A stretch of 64,000 nt of DNA from Ephydatia muelleri (lineage: Eukaryota > Porifera > Demospongiae > Spongillida > Spongillidae): positions 2,348,949 through 2,412,948 of the forward strand of contig JABACO010000018.1 of assembly GCA_013339895.1 (NCBI GenBank), given 5' to 3'. The notes below the pieces were generated by a model, which was not told where the DNA came from, searched no databases, and saw nothing but the letters and a program-made list of their open reading frames with translations. This document shows, piece after piece, positions 1 through 12,582 of this stretch. Numbering within the stretch: the stretch's first letter is position 1; each line of letters starts with the position of its first letter. The position numbers and the translations under genes are program-made.

Positions 1-124
1 TATAATCGAGAGGTTAATTAGGAATTCGTGACGGTATGTGGTGACATGCGGCAGTCTTCTGAGGCACATGGCCGACTTGCCAGCTTCTATGGTGGGGTTA
101 CACTACAGTGGGGTTACACTGCCC

Positions 125-126
<2 letters not shown>

Positions 127-186
<60 letters not shown>
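127..186. repeat. (GT)n microsatellite
   Basis: About 60 bases of almost uninterrupted GT, followed by a degenerate GT/CA stretch to about position 250. Long cysteine/valine or histidine/threonine reading frames across it are artefacts of the repeat. Confidence 0.97.
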
Positions 187-258
187 ATGTGTGTGTACGT
201 GTGTATGTGTTGTGTGTGCCACGCACGCACACACACACGCACACACACATGCACTAAA

Positions 259-413
259 TAGTCCTAGTGGAGGAGAGGGGAGGGGAGGACATGCATCTCT
301 AATAGAATGTGGCTTCAACATGTGTGATACAGGATAAGACCCACTGCGTAGCCATTATATTCTATTAGAGATGCATGTCCTCCCCTCCCCTCCCCTCTCC
401 TCCACTAGGACTA
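259..413. repeat. Short fold-back inverted repeat (MITE-like)
   Basis: Positions 259-308 are repeated as reverse complement at 359-413, separated by about 50 bases. The arms contain a GGAGGAGAGGGGAGGGG tract and the motif ATGCATCTCTAATAGAAT. The arms are nearly identical, so the unit could form a strong hairpin. No target duplication was established. The stretch from 415 to about 770 holds nothing recognisable. Confidence 0.8.
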
Positions 414-851
414 TTAAGTTTTCCTTATCATTAACCCGCCTTGTTTCCCGCTTACTTTTTACACCACTATTAACGTCAAATCCTATACCACCAGCTTTGT
501 CCTGCACAGATAATGTTTTTATTTACTAGTTGAGTATAAGCGTGCGCAGAGAACTCAATGGATAGAAACGGATTTTTGACGGTCGGAAACTAACGACAGC
601 AAAAGAGTTATGCTAAAAGCGGAACAAAGACATGCATATGTGTGAAAGAGCCTCTGCATACATGTTGGTCCATAACATTGCGAATCGAATAATTACACTG
701 TCTCAGATTATAGTTAAATTACTCCGATTCATTAAACCCTCCGGCTGTTTGTAAATCTTCAACTTTCACAATTACTGATCGATGGACTGGCTATGTGCAT
801 GTACCATACGTTTACATCAGTTGTCCATTTCTTGTCTTTAGCTTTCGTTGC

Positions 852-1895
852 CTAACTCGCACTGGCCATAGCATCGTCACCAAAAGCACTCATAGGTTTC
901 AACTGCCATCGCAACAGATCCTTTATTCGGGTTCTGAATCTCTTATTTATTGCCATCAGGAGCAATGGACTTACCATGGGTATCAGATAGGCGCACACAG
1001 CCATAGCAACATGCAGCAGTGGCACGTCCACCTCTCGAAAAGGTTTCCCTTCGCTAATGGCTACCGATGTCATTGCAATGACATAAACACAACCAGAAAG
1101 GATCGGTACCATTGAAAAGAAGAATACGAAAGACATTGACTTGAGTGTCCTTACTTCAGCTTCAAAGGAGATGGCCGGGATGTCCGTGTGGTCAAGCATC
1201 ACCGGATCCATAGGAATACGATTTCTTTTGAGGATGTAAAGCGCTTTGAACGTGTAGGCGTAGTGGACGGTGCTGAAAGCAAGCGAAGCTGTGAGACAGA
1301 TACATGATCCTAGCAAGTATACAACGATCAATGGAAGCAAACGTCGTTCGTCCATCCAACTATTCGGTAAATAGCAAGAAAGGACGTCTTTCGTAGTCCC
1401 CACGATCTGTCCCCCCTGAACGAGGCCAATCACTCCAGAGCATATTGCAGTTATCCAGACCACGGCTACGTAGATATACGTTATTTTTGAGTACGGTTTC
1501 CACTTGGAGAAATGAACAACTGCTCTGTACCTCTCTCGACTGATCAACGCTTGTAGAAAGAAATGTGGTACAGCTACCGTGTAGGTAACGAACTGGTTCA
1601 GTGAGCACATTGTCTGTCCCAGTACCCATTCCTTGGTCACAGTTGATATCAGCAACGTTAGTGTTGGAAAAAGAGAGAGTAGATTGTTGATCGCCAAGGA
1701 GTAGAGGTAGATGTTCATGTTGTTCTGGCCATTCACGCTACTGGCCTTCACGAGTAGAGCGATTAGGACGAGATTGGAGACCAGGACAACCAATAGCTCT
1801 ACGAACAATACGGGCGCGAAGATCACTGCTAACTCTGGGAGTCCAGTTGAGTTTTCCGCTAGTTCAGTGGTGTTGAGAGCGCTGGTTTTCTCCAT
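852..1895 (-). CDS. Rhodopsin-class-like G protein-coupled receptor, copy 1
   Basis: An intact single-exon frame of 347 residues. The predicted protein has a short N-terminus with N-glycosylation sites (NTT, NST) followed by seven hydrophobic segments at about residues 22-48, 62-86, 100-120, 140-162, 190-215, 255-280 and 292-318. At the end of the third helix the usual DRY is replaced by RERY, with ISRERYRAVVHF continuing as in the family. Helix six lacks a clear CWxP, and helix seven has SPLLLMAINKRFR in place of NPxxY. A cysteine before helix 3 (TMCSLNQF) and one in loop 2 (LSCYLPNS) could form the usual disulfide. It would sit in the plasma membrane and signal through heterotrimeric G proteins; the ligand is unknown. 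The start is chosen at the first ATG because the second copy starts at the same residue. It points outward from the palindrome. Confidence 0.85.
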   Translation of the reverse strand: MEKTSALNTTELAENSTGLPELAVIFAPVLFVELLVVLVSNLVLIALLVKASSVNGQNNMNIYLYSLAINNLLSLFPTLTLLISTVTKEWVLGQTMCSLNQFVTYTVAVPHFFLQALISRERYRAVVHFSKWKPYSKITYIYVAVVWITAICSGVIGLVQGGQIVGTTKDVLSCYLPNSWMDERRLLPLIVVYLLGSCICLTASLAFSTVHYAYTFKALYILKRNRIPMDPVMLDHTDIPAISFEAEVRTLKSMSFVFFFSMVPILSGCVYVIAMTSVAISEGKPFREVDVPLLHVAMAVCAYLIPMVSPLLLMAINKRFRTRIKDLLRWQLKPMSAFGDDAMASAS

Positions 1896-2353
1896 GCGGC
1901 AAGCTTTCGTTGATTATACGGTATGTCGATACAGTTTTTACTTATAATTATGTATAGAAACAAGGTGCCCGGGAAAGAATGAGTGCCCATGCACGTAGCA
2001 CCTATACATTAGAGGATTGGGGGAGTGAGGCTACTCCTGATGACGTAGTTGAGAGGCGTGGCCGAAAGTAAATACTGATGGAATTGTTGACGAGCTGATA
2101 CAGTACCTTGCTGTCCAATTTATTCACTGATGGGGGGGGTGGGGGGGAGCATACCGCTGTCTGGGGGACCTATCCCCATGGCAATATCATTTGTAGGGCA
2201 GGTTCATGTCTTGTGTTTTCCTACCTATGTTGTGTATATGCCATGCATGAACATCGAGACATTAATATCACCTGCCAGATTAAGCTGGAGCAAAGGACAT
2301 TCCAAGCCCTTACAGATACATGTTTCCAGTGGGTTGTGTGTGTACATGTTTGT

Positions 2354-2354
<1 letters not shown>

Positions 2355-2425
<71 letters not shown>

Positions 2426-3455
2426 TAACGTAAACCATGAATTTGTGGCTATTGTGGGACTTTTTTGGCCCTCACTATTCCCTTAGTGTGTGTCTGTGTG
2501 TGTGTCCTTGTCCGTATGTGCGTCTGTGTGTGTGTTGTGTGTGCCGTGTGTGTTTGTGTGTAGTGTGTGTCGTGTGTGTCTGTGTTTGTGCATCTATGTG
2601 TGTGTCTGTGTTTGCATGTCTGTGAGTGTGTCCGTGTGTGTATCTGTGTGCATGTCATTTGTGTGTCTGTGTACATGTCTAGTGTTGTGTGTGCCTGTAT
2701 TCCGTGTGCGCCTGTGTCTGCATGTGAGTCTGTGTGTGTGTCTATGTGTGTCTGTGCGTGTCTGTGTGTGTCTGTGTGTGCTAGTGTGTATTTCATTTGT
2801 GTATTTCATTTGTGTATTTCATTTGTGTGTCTGTGTATGTGTCTGTGTGTGTCTGTGTGTGCTAGTGTGTATTTCATTTGTGTATTTCATTTGTGTGTCT
2901 GTGTATGTATCTGTGCATGTCTGTCGTGTGTGTGTCTGTGTCTGTGTGTGTTCTGTGTCCTTGTATGTGCGTCTGTCGTGTGTGTGTGTCTGTGTGTGTT
3001 CTGTGTCCATGTGTGTGTGTCTGTGTGTGTTCTGTGTCCTTGTGTGTGTGTCTGTGTGTGTTCTGTGTCCATGTGTGTGTGTCTGTGTGTGTTCTGTGTC
3101 CTTGTATGTGCGTCTGTCGTGTGTGTGTGTCTGTGTGTGTTCTGTGTCCATGTGTGTGTGTCCGTGTGTGTTCTGTGTGTCCATGTGTGTGTGTCTGTGG
3201 GTCCATGTGTGTGTGTCTGTGTATCCGTGTATGTGTCTGTGTGTGTTTGTATGCGTCTGTGTGTATGTCATGTGTGTGTGCGTCCTCATCTGTATGTGTT
3301 GTGTGTTTGTGTCGTGTGTGTCGGTGTGTGTGTGTTTGTGTCGTGTGTGTGTCTATGTGTGTATGTTGTGTGTGTGTCTGTGTGCGTGCGTTTGTGTGTC
3401 TGTGTGTGTAGGTTGTGCGTGCCTGTGCGTGTGTGTTGCCACATGTATACAGTGA
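2355..3455. repeat. GT microsatellite and TG-rich degenerate satellite
   Basis: A pure (GT)n run of about 70 bases (2,355-2,424) is followed after about 60 bases by a 950-base stretch of TGTGTCTGTG-type sequence with higher-order units such as TTCTGTGTCCATGTGTGTG and GTATTTCATTTGTG. The many overlapping reading frames on both strands are repeat artefacts. It occupies the place where the left palindrome arm should hold the 3' ATPase exons found in the right arm. Confidence 0.95.
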
Positions 3456-3927
3456 CGTGTGTGTTATGCAAGTGTGCAATGTATGTATACATTTAGAGGA
3501 CCAGATGGGGACACAATGTATGTACGATTCAATCCTGGGGACAAGATAGATGTACAGAAAGCTTGGTAATAGAATCAGTGATCTGTACAAACATGCACAA
3601 GTGTAGTTAAATTGAATAGAATGCATGTGTAGTGACAATGTTTGTTTAGTTGTTTCTTGTTAAATCCAGTTATTATTTACCTTTGTGCAGGAGGCCCATT
3701 CATGATGATATTGATCCACAGTACCTGCATGGTTTGGCAGACCAAAGAGGTGCTATCAAGCTCAGAGCTGCAATGCTTCTTTTTTGTTGTTTGCAAAAAA
3801 ATGGAGGATGATGGTGGAGTGGCATTATTTGCTCCTCCCTCTTTCCATGGCAATATTGAAAACTTGTTAGAATGTATCAAAGGAGATACACAACTTGTAC
3901 AATCTTCCCTTCTACTCTATGTATAGA

Positions 3928-4005
3928 ATGTTATACTAAGCCCATTAGTATACTAAGCCCATTAGTATACTAAGCCCATTAGTATACTAAGCCCATTAGT
4001 ATACT
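3928..4005. repeat. Short tandem repeat, 18-bp unit
   Basis: Four to five copies of TACTAAGCCCATTAGTA lie inside an intron of the ATPase copy. Each unit is itself partly palindromic (TACTAA...TTAGTA). Confidence 0.9.
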
Positions 4006-4735
4006 ACTACATACCCTCATCTCACAGAAACCCAAACAGAATGTTAATTTTGTTTTTTCATTTGCCTTCATCAACATACGTGCTCAGTTGAAAACAAAGA
4101 AAATTCCTTCGGTTGTAATAGATTGCTTTACCCTCGTTGATAGCACACACCCCCTCACACACACACAAACACCCTCCCAAACACACCACAAACACACCTA
4201 CCCACAACCAGTGTTTAAAGTACAGCGACTACACTTAATGCACTCACAAGATGGTGGCAAAGTTGTCCTCAAGGAGTATCATATCCCCGGTCTCACGGCC
4301 CACATCTGTGCCACTCTTCCCCATTCCTATTCCAATGTTGGCATGCTTCAGTGCAATGGCGTCATTAGTACCATCTCCAGTCATGGCCACAATCAAGTTG
4401 GAAGCTTGAAGCACCTGAGGAAAAGAGTGAGTAGATCATTGTACAGCCCGAGGTGCATCAACTATCAATCATTGTAATAATTAATAAACCATCACAATAG
4501 CATTAGGAAAGAAAAAAGTATATATTATATATGATCCAATTTAATGCACAAACTAAAATTCCCAAAACCCACGCAGAGGCGTTATTTTGATAGAGGCTGA
4601 GGGCAAAAAGGTGTGGTCAGTGGTTGGTGTGGGTGGAATTACCCCTCGCACACCACGTGCACAAAACACTGCCCTAATAATGCACGATGCAATCACAATT
4701 TTAACGTTACATGGATCCAGGTGGTACAACTGTCT

Positions 4736-4995
4736 CTGATATCACTTGAATTTACATGTATTGCTGAAACAACTGGACTGTAAGCTGAATAATATATTAT
4801 TTAGAATAATGTTAACTTCTAATGACGAGACACCAGGAATTAGAGCAGAATTGTTTTTATTTAGTTGTTTTTTAATGTTTATTAGGCTGTTAACGTATTT
4901 GCATTGGAATATTATTTTCAAATAAATGGGACAGTGACTAAGAAAAAGCAACCAAAATGTTGCTCTTATGAACAGTCATAGCATGATTCACACTG
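4736..4995. repeat. Dispersed repeat, copy A
   Basis: A segment beginning CACTTGAATTTACATGTATT and continuing through CTGAAACAACTGGACTGTAAGC. Related copies lie at about 11,530-11,750 (reverse complement), 23,865-24,066 and 57,722-57,930. The first three are explained by segmental duplication of the ATPase region. The last is isolated and suggests the unit is itself repetitive. Confidence 0.75.
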
Positions 4996-5499
4996 AAAGG
5001 GTAGGTGGTGCACAAGACTAGTAGACTGAACAGTTCAATGACGAAAAATTTAACTCATTTTCATATTAATGTGAAAGTTGTAAACTGCTAGCCACACCCC
5101 TCTAACATTTGCCTATGTTACTCCATAGTGTCTATTTTTATGCTTATGTCTTTGTTACATGTATACAGCTATACTCCTTTTATGATGTTTTGTTCACATG
5201 ATTGGTAAAGGTTGTAGAGTTTCATCATCCTATTTGCCCACCATCCCATTTGACATCTGAAACATTGCACCTATGCAAGGTCTCAAATATTTCAGTGATG
5301 CTATAATAATTACTAGCCATTTCATTTCACTTTTATGTCAAAAGGTACATTATGCGTAAAGCAGCCTCAGAAATAAAACGACTGGTGGAAATGTATGATG
5401 GGTAAAGATAATTTAATTGCAATGAGCTAGTTAAGTGGATACACCCACCTTCACAATGACTACCCTGGTAGAACACAGGGGTCTGAGCATGTTTGTTAA

Positions 5500-5840
5500 G
5501 AATGGATTGGTGGGGAGGAGGAGGAAAGGAGTGGGGAAAGAGGAATTGGGTGTATAGTGGGGAGGAGGAAAGGAGTGTATCATTGGGAGGAGGAAATGAG
5601 TGTATGGTGGGGAGGAGGAAAGGAATGTATGGTGGGGAGGAGGAAAGGAGTGTACGGTGGGGAGGAGGAATGGTGTGTATGGTGGGGAGGAGGAAAGGAG
5701 TGTATGGTGGGGAGGAGGAAAGGAGTGTATGGTGGGGAGGAGGAAAGGAGTGTATGGTGGGAAGGAGGAAAGGAGTGTATGGTGGGGAGGAGGAAAGGAG
5801 TGTATGGTGGGGAGGAGGAAAGGAGGGTACATGTATCGTG
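5500..5840. repeat. GGAGGAAAGGAGTGTATGGT minisatellite, left arm
   Basis: About 13 copies of a 23-24 bp purine-rich unit containing GGAGGAAAGGAGTGTATGGT. The reverse-complement array is in the right arm, where it is split into a plus-oriented block (about 10,795-10,955) and a minus-oriented block (about 11,025-11,460), so that arm contains an extra internal inversion. Frames across it are spurious. Confidence 0.95.
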
Positions 5841-6231
5841 AGAGGAGGAAAGGGGATAGTGCAGAAGAGGAAAGGAAGTGGGTGTATGGGAGAAGGAATG
5901 AGGACAATATTGGTAGAGAGAAAGCATGAATGTGGGAAGAAAAGAAGTACAAAGTGTGGTGTGTGATATTGTGTCACAGCTTACAGGTAAAATCAGGTCA
6001 GTCAACTGCAAGGGATTCGTACAGTCCAGGTCATCCCCTGACAGAGACACTGAGCCTTCCTCCCACAGTCCCAAGCTGGGAGGTAAAGCAGTAACCATAC
6101 CTGAATGCTGTCAGGAGTGTCTGCACCCTTTTCTCCAAGGGTTCAGCAAAAGACCACAACTGAGTGTCTATATAGAAACACAGAACAGCTTTCTAGACAC
6201 ACACACAGCACACACACTGCATACACACACT

Positions 6232-6232
6232 G

Positions 6233-6268
<36 letters not shown>

Positions 6269-6270
6269 CA
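6232..6270. repeat. (CA)n microsatellite
   Basis: Short CA run in an intron of the left ATPase copy, with CA-rich flanks from about 6,197. Confidence 0.9.
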
Positions 6271-8045
6271 CGCATACACACATGCACAGAACCATTTCAT
6301 AATGGCTGGGGTGTGATCATGGGGTGATAATCCCTCCCATGCCAATCTATTTACAAGCATCAGCAAAAACACTGCTTTATCAAACAATGGGATTGCGATT
6401 TTAACGATCCAGGCGCTAAGTCTGTCTCTTGTTAATGAAGGTCATATTGACATCATTATGGTCACAACCTTCCCCCACTTCTGCTGTGAATTGAACGACC
6501 TCTCCTCTGTCTACACAAACTGGTCTCATAGACTGTATAGTCCAAACTGATTGACAAAACACATGTGAGAAGGGTGCGAGATGAGAGATGTGAGGTGAGG
6601 TGTGTGTAAGGGAGGTGTGTGAGATGATGAGTGTGTGAGATGAGGTTTGTGTGGGATGAAGCATGTGAGAGGTGATGAGTGTGTGCGGTGAGGCTCCTCC
6701 AGTTGTATCTCCACTCAAACCTTAATTCTGTGCCGCTGCCATCATGGCTCCTTCAGTAGGGTGACCAAGGATCTTGCCAACTCTGATCTGAGCATTGTTG
6801 CCAAACGCCTGTTGGTGCAAGAGGTCTGATCAGTGGCACAGATGAGAGTAAAATTGTACCTTGTACAACACCAGACACTGCACCTCGATGAAAAATGTTA
6901 CACATCAAATAAGATTGAAAACTATTAAATATTGGGAACCATTTAATATGATTCATCCTATGAACTACTACAGCCTTGCTATGAGTTCTGCCATGGCATG
7001 AATTGGTCATTAAAGGGTTATATGCAACTTATGTAAATGTATGCATGTTCTATACACATGCGCCAAGGTTTCAAACAATCAGAACTTGACACGCACTGAC
7101 ACAATACAATAATGGTGATGTACGGATTTAGACTAAAGTGACGTTAAGCAGACATTCTCTGGACGAAACAATCAAATGATGCAAGAAGGTGTCTCTTCCT
7201 ACCTACACTCCAGCCAAGACAGACCTTCATGAAATCAGCTGTGGGCAGACTGGCGAGATACGTGACCTGTGCATGTGGTCTATGATATCGAACCATGTGT
7301 GAGTGCATATTTATGTACTCCCATGTTCAGTAAAGAAGCCATCATACTGCTACACCAGGCTACTTAATTATGTATGTCATAATTTCCATTAGAAATATTT
7401 TCAGATGCATGTGAAAAAGTGTTCTATTTAAATGTGCGTAAGAATCACACATTGGGAATGCCGGTATGAGAATATGCTAGAAGATCAAAGGCCAGCAACA
7501 GCCAATCAAAGAATGCGATCCTTTGTACTTCCCCAACCTCAGGACTTTACTTCGGATAGCATGCACCTTGCCAAGACCTCATATGAGCCCTCATGTGAGT
7601 GTGAAAGAAGTGCCAGCACACTAAGACATATCAACTACATGTGTGCACCTAATGGTCCAGGAAAGAATGACAGCCGTGACACTTACGCAACTCCTAACCT
7701 AGTGATATTGACCTCCATCAATGAATCCTAGGAGAATGAAATATCTAGTAAAGCCATGAATTCAATATAATACCTTCACTTACACATGTAAGTGTACAAA
7801 TTGATCAGTAATGTATATGCATGTTCAATAAATTAAGCCTAGCAATATATAGTAACAAATGAAATTCCTGAGCCTAATAATGCTATTATTGCAAAGCAGC
7901 TGGATGCTCCCCACATCCCCTAGTTGGTTGGACCCACCCCTGTTGATTTCCATGCTCTCTCCCCCCCCTCCCCCTCTCCCAACCAGCCTAAGGGCCTGAA
8001 CACATTGTACAATGATTTGTATCATCAACACATATAGGTGTATTG

Positions 8046-8711
8046 GAAGCAATGTCTCGGATAAGTGACCTGGAAGTGAAAAGTGACAGCAAACATCTAA
8101 GCTGACTCGACTATATTATTACTGGTTTGTTCTGGTTGTCCAAGAAATGTGCAAGATTCATATGTGAAACCATGCAGAAATGAGACCTACTTCATGCATT
8201 TTCACGCATGCATCATTCAACTCTCTGCACTATGCAATTTCCTTGGCAATATCCTGCATGTTCATATGTATCAGTAACTTACTGGACATAATGTACAAGT
8301 GATATTCTGACTTCACCCAACTCTGCAAACTTGCAGCCTAGTGCATGAACTGACTTGGCAGCATGCCTGCACAGGTAAAGACATGGATGAGCCTGCATGC
8401 ACTTTTACCAAATGCAATGCAGTATTGTGTGCACTGCTATTGACTTTTGATATGCCAAGTAGTGACTGGGAAGAACTCTAGAAGAAGCCCAAGTCCGAAT
8501 CACCTTGCAATGTTGGCAACCACAAAGCTCCTCTCTACTCGTGTGTGAATGTGAACAATATGGACAGTATTAATATACTGGTATATGGAACCTTTTTGAA
8601 TGCCTCCAACTTCCATGAGGGACAGTGCTGCTGGGACCAAGTCCCGAGAGAGATCCCTGAGGGCTTCACATGTGCTCCATCACTCAAAGCCTTTGGTCAT
8701 CTGAGTCATTG
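8046..8711. other. Spacer at palindrome centre
   Basis: About 660 bases separate the two arms. Nothing resembling a gene or transposon end was recognised. It contains ordinary AT/GC-mixed sequence with no long open frame and no reverse-complement partner. Confidence 0.6.
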
Positions 8712-10794
8712 CCTCCAATACAACTATATGTGCTGATAAAACAAATCATTGTACAACTGCACAGGCCCATAGGCTGGTTAGGAGAGGGGGAGAGGGGGAG
8801 AGGGGACACCAACCGGGGTGGTTCCAACCAACAGGGATGTGAGGAGTACTGCAAGCTCCGGTCTGGGGTGGGGGCCCAGCTGCTTTGCAATAATAGCATT
8901 ATTAATCTCAGGAATTACATTTGTTACTATAAATTGCTGGACTTAATTTATTGAACATGCATATACATTACGGATCAATTTGTACACTTACATGTGTGAG
9001 TCATTACTACAATTACGCATGTGGTGAAGATATTGTATTGAATTCATGGCTTTACTAGATATTCAAATTCCGTTCTCCTAGGATGCATTGACACATATAT
9101 GTAAACGACTTCATTGAGATCAATATCACTACGATAGGAGTTGCATAAGTGTCACGGCTGTCATTCTTTCCTGGCCCATAGGCACACACATGCAGTTGAT
9201 AAGATGTCTTAGTGTGCTGGCACTTCTTTCACACTCACATGAGGGCTCACATGAGGGCATGGCAAGGTGCATGCTGTCTGAAGTAAAGTCCTGAGTCACA
9301 TTCCCAATGTGTGATTTCTTACATTTAAATTTCTAATGCAATGGAAATTAATGACATACATAGTTACGTAGCCTGATGTAGCGGTTATTGTAGGTACATG
9401 GCAATACATAAATATGTGCGCACACACATGTCATGTATCTTGCCACAGCTGATTTCATTAAGGTCTATCTTGGCTGAAGTGTAGGTAGGAATAGACACCT
9501 TCTTGCATCATCTGATTGGTTTTTCTACTCTAGAGAATGTCTCACTTTAGTTTAAACCAGTACATTGCCATTTTTGTGTTGTGTGAGTGCATGTCAAGTT
9601 CTGCTTGTTTGAAACCTTGGCGCATGTATATAGAACATGCATAAATTTACATAAGTTGCATATAACCCTTTTATGACCAAGTCATGCCATGGCAGAACTC
9701 ATAGCAAGGCTGTGGTAGTTCATAGGATGAATCATATTAAACGATTCCCAATGTTTAAAAGTTCTCAATCTTATTTGATGTGTAACATTTTTCATTGAGG
9801 TGCAGTGTTTGGTGTTGTACAAGGTACAATTTTACTCTCATATTATTCTGTGCCACTGATCAGACCTCTTGCACTATCAGGTGTAAGGCAATAATACTCA
9901 GATCAGAGATGGCAAGATCCTTGGTCACCCAACTGAAGGAGCCATGATGGTAGCAGCACAGAGGTTTGGATGGGGATATAAGTAGTGGATCCTCACCTCA
10001 CACACTCATCATCTCACACACTTATCTCACACACTCATCACCTCTCACATGCCTCCTCCCACACAAGCCTCATCCACACACTCATCATCTCACACACCTC
10101 CTTTACACACACCTCACCTCACACCTCTCATCTCACACACTTCTCACACATGTGTTTGGTCCATCAGCGCTTTGACTGTACAGTCTAAGAGACCAGTTTG
10201 TGAGGACAGAGGAGAGGTCATTCAATTCACAGCAGAAGTGGCCATAATAATGTCATTATGAACTCAGACTTAGCGCCTGGATCGTTTAAAATTGCAATCG
10301 CAGTGTTTGTTAAAGCAGTGTTTTTGCTGATGCATGTAAATAGATTGGCATGGGAGGGGTTATCAACCCCATGACCACACCCCCAGCCATTATTGAAATG
10401 ATGCCACTTGTGCTTGTATGTACTGTGCATGTGTGTATGTGTGCATATGTGTACTGTATGGTTGTGTGTATGCAGTGTTGTGTGTGTGTGTGTGTCTAGA
10501 AGGCTGTTCTGTGTTTCTTATATAGACACCCAGTTGTGGTCTTTTTGCTGAACCCTTGGAGGAAAGGGTGTGGACACTCATGACATCATTCAGGTGTGGT
10601 TATTACTTTAGCTCGCAGCTTGGGACTGTGGGAGGAAGGCTCAGTGTCTCTGTCAGGGTATGAGCTGGACAGCACTGATCCCTTGCAGTTGACTGACAGG
10701 ATTTTACCTGTAAGCTGTGACACAATGCAACACAATGCACTCACCACACTGTGTACTAGAGTCCTTTCCTCCACACATTCGTGCTTTAACTCTA

Positions 10795-11465
10795 AGGAGT
10801 GTATGGTGGGGAGGAGGAGGAAAGGAGTGTATGGTGGGGAGGAGGAAAGGAGTGTATGGTGGGGAGGAGGAAAGGAGTGTATGGTGGGGAGGAGGGGAGT
10901 GTATGGTGGCGAGGAGGAAAGAAGTGTATGGTGGGGAGGAGGAAAGGAGGTATGGTACGATTGCGTGTAGAGAGAAGGAAGTGAGCAATACATGTTTCTC
11001 CTTCCACCACACTCTTTTCCTCTTCCCCACTACACTCCTTTCCTCCTCCCCACCATACACTCCTCTCCTCCTTCCCACCATACACTCCTTTCCTCCTCCC
11101 CACCATACATTCCTTTCCTCCTCCCCACCGTACACTCCTTTCCTCCTTCCCACCATACACTCCTCTCCTCCTTCCCACCATACACTCCTTTCCTCCTCCC
11201 CACCATACATTCCTTTCCTCCTCCCCACCGTACACTCCTTTCCTCCTTCCCACCATACACTCCTCTCCTCCTCCCCACCATACACTCCTCTCCTCCTTCC
11301 CACCATACACTCCTTTCCTCCTCCCCACCATACACTCCTTTCCTCCTCCCCACCATACACTCCTTTCCTCCTCCCCACCATACACTCCTTTCCTCCTTCC
11401 CACCATACACTCCTCTCCTCCTTCCCACCATACACTCCTTTCCTCCTCTTCACCATACATGTACT
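10795..11465. repeat. Minisatellite block with internal inversion, right arm
   Basis: Units of GGAGGAAAGGAGTGTATGGT run on the plus strand to about 10,955 and on the minus strand from about 11,025 to 11,460. The left arm (5,500-5,840) has only one orientation. Confidence 0.95.
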
Positions 11466-12522
11466 CTTTTCCTCCTTCCCAGAGGGGTGTGGCTAACAGT
11501 TTGCAACTTTGACATAAGTTAAATTCTTCGTCATTGAACTGTTCAGTCTACTAGTCTTGTACACCATCTACCCTTCCAGTGTGAATCATGCCCATTTATT
11601 TGAGAAATACGTTAACAGCCTATTAAAAAAAAAAAAAAAACTAAATGAAAACATATCTGTTCTAATTCCTGGTGGCTCATCATTAGAAGTTAACATTCCT
11701 CTAAATAATATATAGTCCAGTTACATGTAAATTCAAGTGATATCAGAGACAGTCGTACCACCTGGATCCATGTATCATTAAAATTGTGATTGCATCATGC
11801 ATTATTAGGGCAGTGTTTTGTGCACGTGGTGTGCGAGGGGTAATTCCACCCACACCAACCACTGACCACATGTCTGCTCTCAGCCATTACCAAAATAATA
11901 CCTCTGGGTTTTGGGAATTTTAGTTTGTGCATTAAATTGGAGCGTATATAATTATATATACATTTATTTATTTTTCTTTCTCAATGCTATTGTGATGGCC
12001 AATTAATTATTACAATGATTGATAGTTGATGCACCTCGATGTATTAGGTTGTACAATGATCTACTCACTCTTTTCTCAGGTGCTTCAAGCTTCCAACTTG
12101 ATTGTGGCCATGACTGGAGATGGTACTAATGACGCCATTGCACTGAAACGTGCAGACATTGGAATAGGAATGGGGAAGAGTGGCACAGATGTGTGCCCTG
12201 AGACCGGGGATATGATACTCCTTGAGGACAATTTTGCCACCGTCTTATGAGTGCATTAAGTGTAGTCGCTGTACTTTAAACACTGGTTGTGGGTGGGTGT
12301 GTTTGTGGGTGTGTTTGGGAGTGTGTTTTTGTGGTGTTTGGGTATGTGTTGTGTGTGGGTGTGCACACATGCAGAGCTACTATCGAAGAGGGTAAAGCAA
12401 TCTATTACAACACAAGGAATTTTCAACTGAGCACATAAGTTGATGAAGGCAAATGAACATCATTTTAGTCAACATCAAAATGGATGTAACAAGGAACAAC
12501 TAATTACACCCTGATACATTCC

Positions 12523-12545
12523 CCCCTCTCTCTCTCTCTCTCTAG

Positions 12546-12582
<37 letters not shown>

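Larger units (their letters stand above)
3681..6808 (-). pseudogene. ATP2C1-like: ATP2C/SPCA-type Ca2+/Mn2+ P-type ATPase fragments, left-arm copy
   Basis: Scattered minus-strand exons match secretory-pathway Ca2+-ATPases, Golgi pumps for Ca2+ and Mn2+. In gene order: 6,808-6,728 encodes NAQIRVGKILGHPTEGAMM (nucleotide-binding domain, PTEGA); about 6,520-6,460 encodes FNSQQKWGKV; about 6,105-5,985 encodes LGLWEEGSVSLSGDDLD; 4,414-4,248 is a 167-nt exon with the P-domain motif [12 protein letters not shown]; about 4,140-4,080 encodes INEGKAIYYNRRNF; about 3,760-3,681 encodes MQVLWINIIMNGPPAQ (membrane helix 6 region). Donors after the 167-nt exon (gtgagt) and the last exon (gtaaat) look intact, but the acceptor before the INEGK exon lacks AG. 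The exons for the remaining C-terminal helices are missing. It is a partial, probably non-functional copy. Confidence 0.8.
770..8045. repeat. Left arm of large imperfect palindrome
   Basis: This segment is the reverse complement, with indels, of about 8,712-16,560. Matching pairs read directly: 788-843 with 16,482-16,555; GPCR 852-1895 with 15,390-16,472; ATPase exon 4,248-4,414 with 12,080-12,246; GGAGGAAAGGAGTGTATGGT tandem array 5,500-5,830 with 10,795-11,450; 6,000-6,540 with 10,160-10,715; 6,720-7,400 with 9,300-9,960; 7,980-8,045 with 8,712-8,780. The arms differ by many substitutions and by large insertions, so they are an old duplication, not an exact copy. Confidence 0.9.

Noticed and set aside
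28..337. Cys/Val- and His/Thr-rich frames over the GT tract
   Set aside because: Pure products of a dinucleotide repeat in all frames; no start context or domain.
1360..1629. Frame overlapping the GPCR in another phase
   Set aside because: Shadow of the receptor coding region; the equivalent shadow exists in copy 2 (15,665-15,934).
2449..3638. Long frames up to 321 residues in the TG-rich array
   Set aside because: Low-complexity repeat read in several frames on both strands; composition is entirely repeat-driven.
5333..6098. Long Ser/Pro/His or Gly/Glu-rich frames in the minisatellite
   Set aside because: Open in most frames because the roughly 24-bp unit is divisible by three and lacks stops; no conservation beyond the repeat.
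10704..11522. Frames of up to 259 residues in the right-arm minisatellite
   Set aside because: Same repeat artefact as in the left arm.
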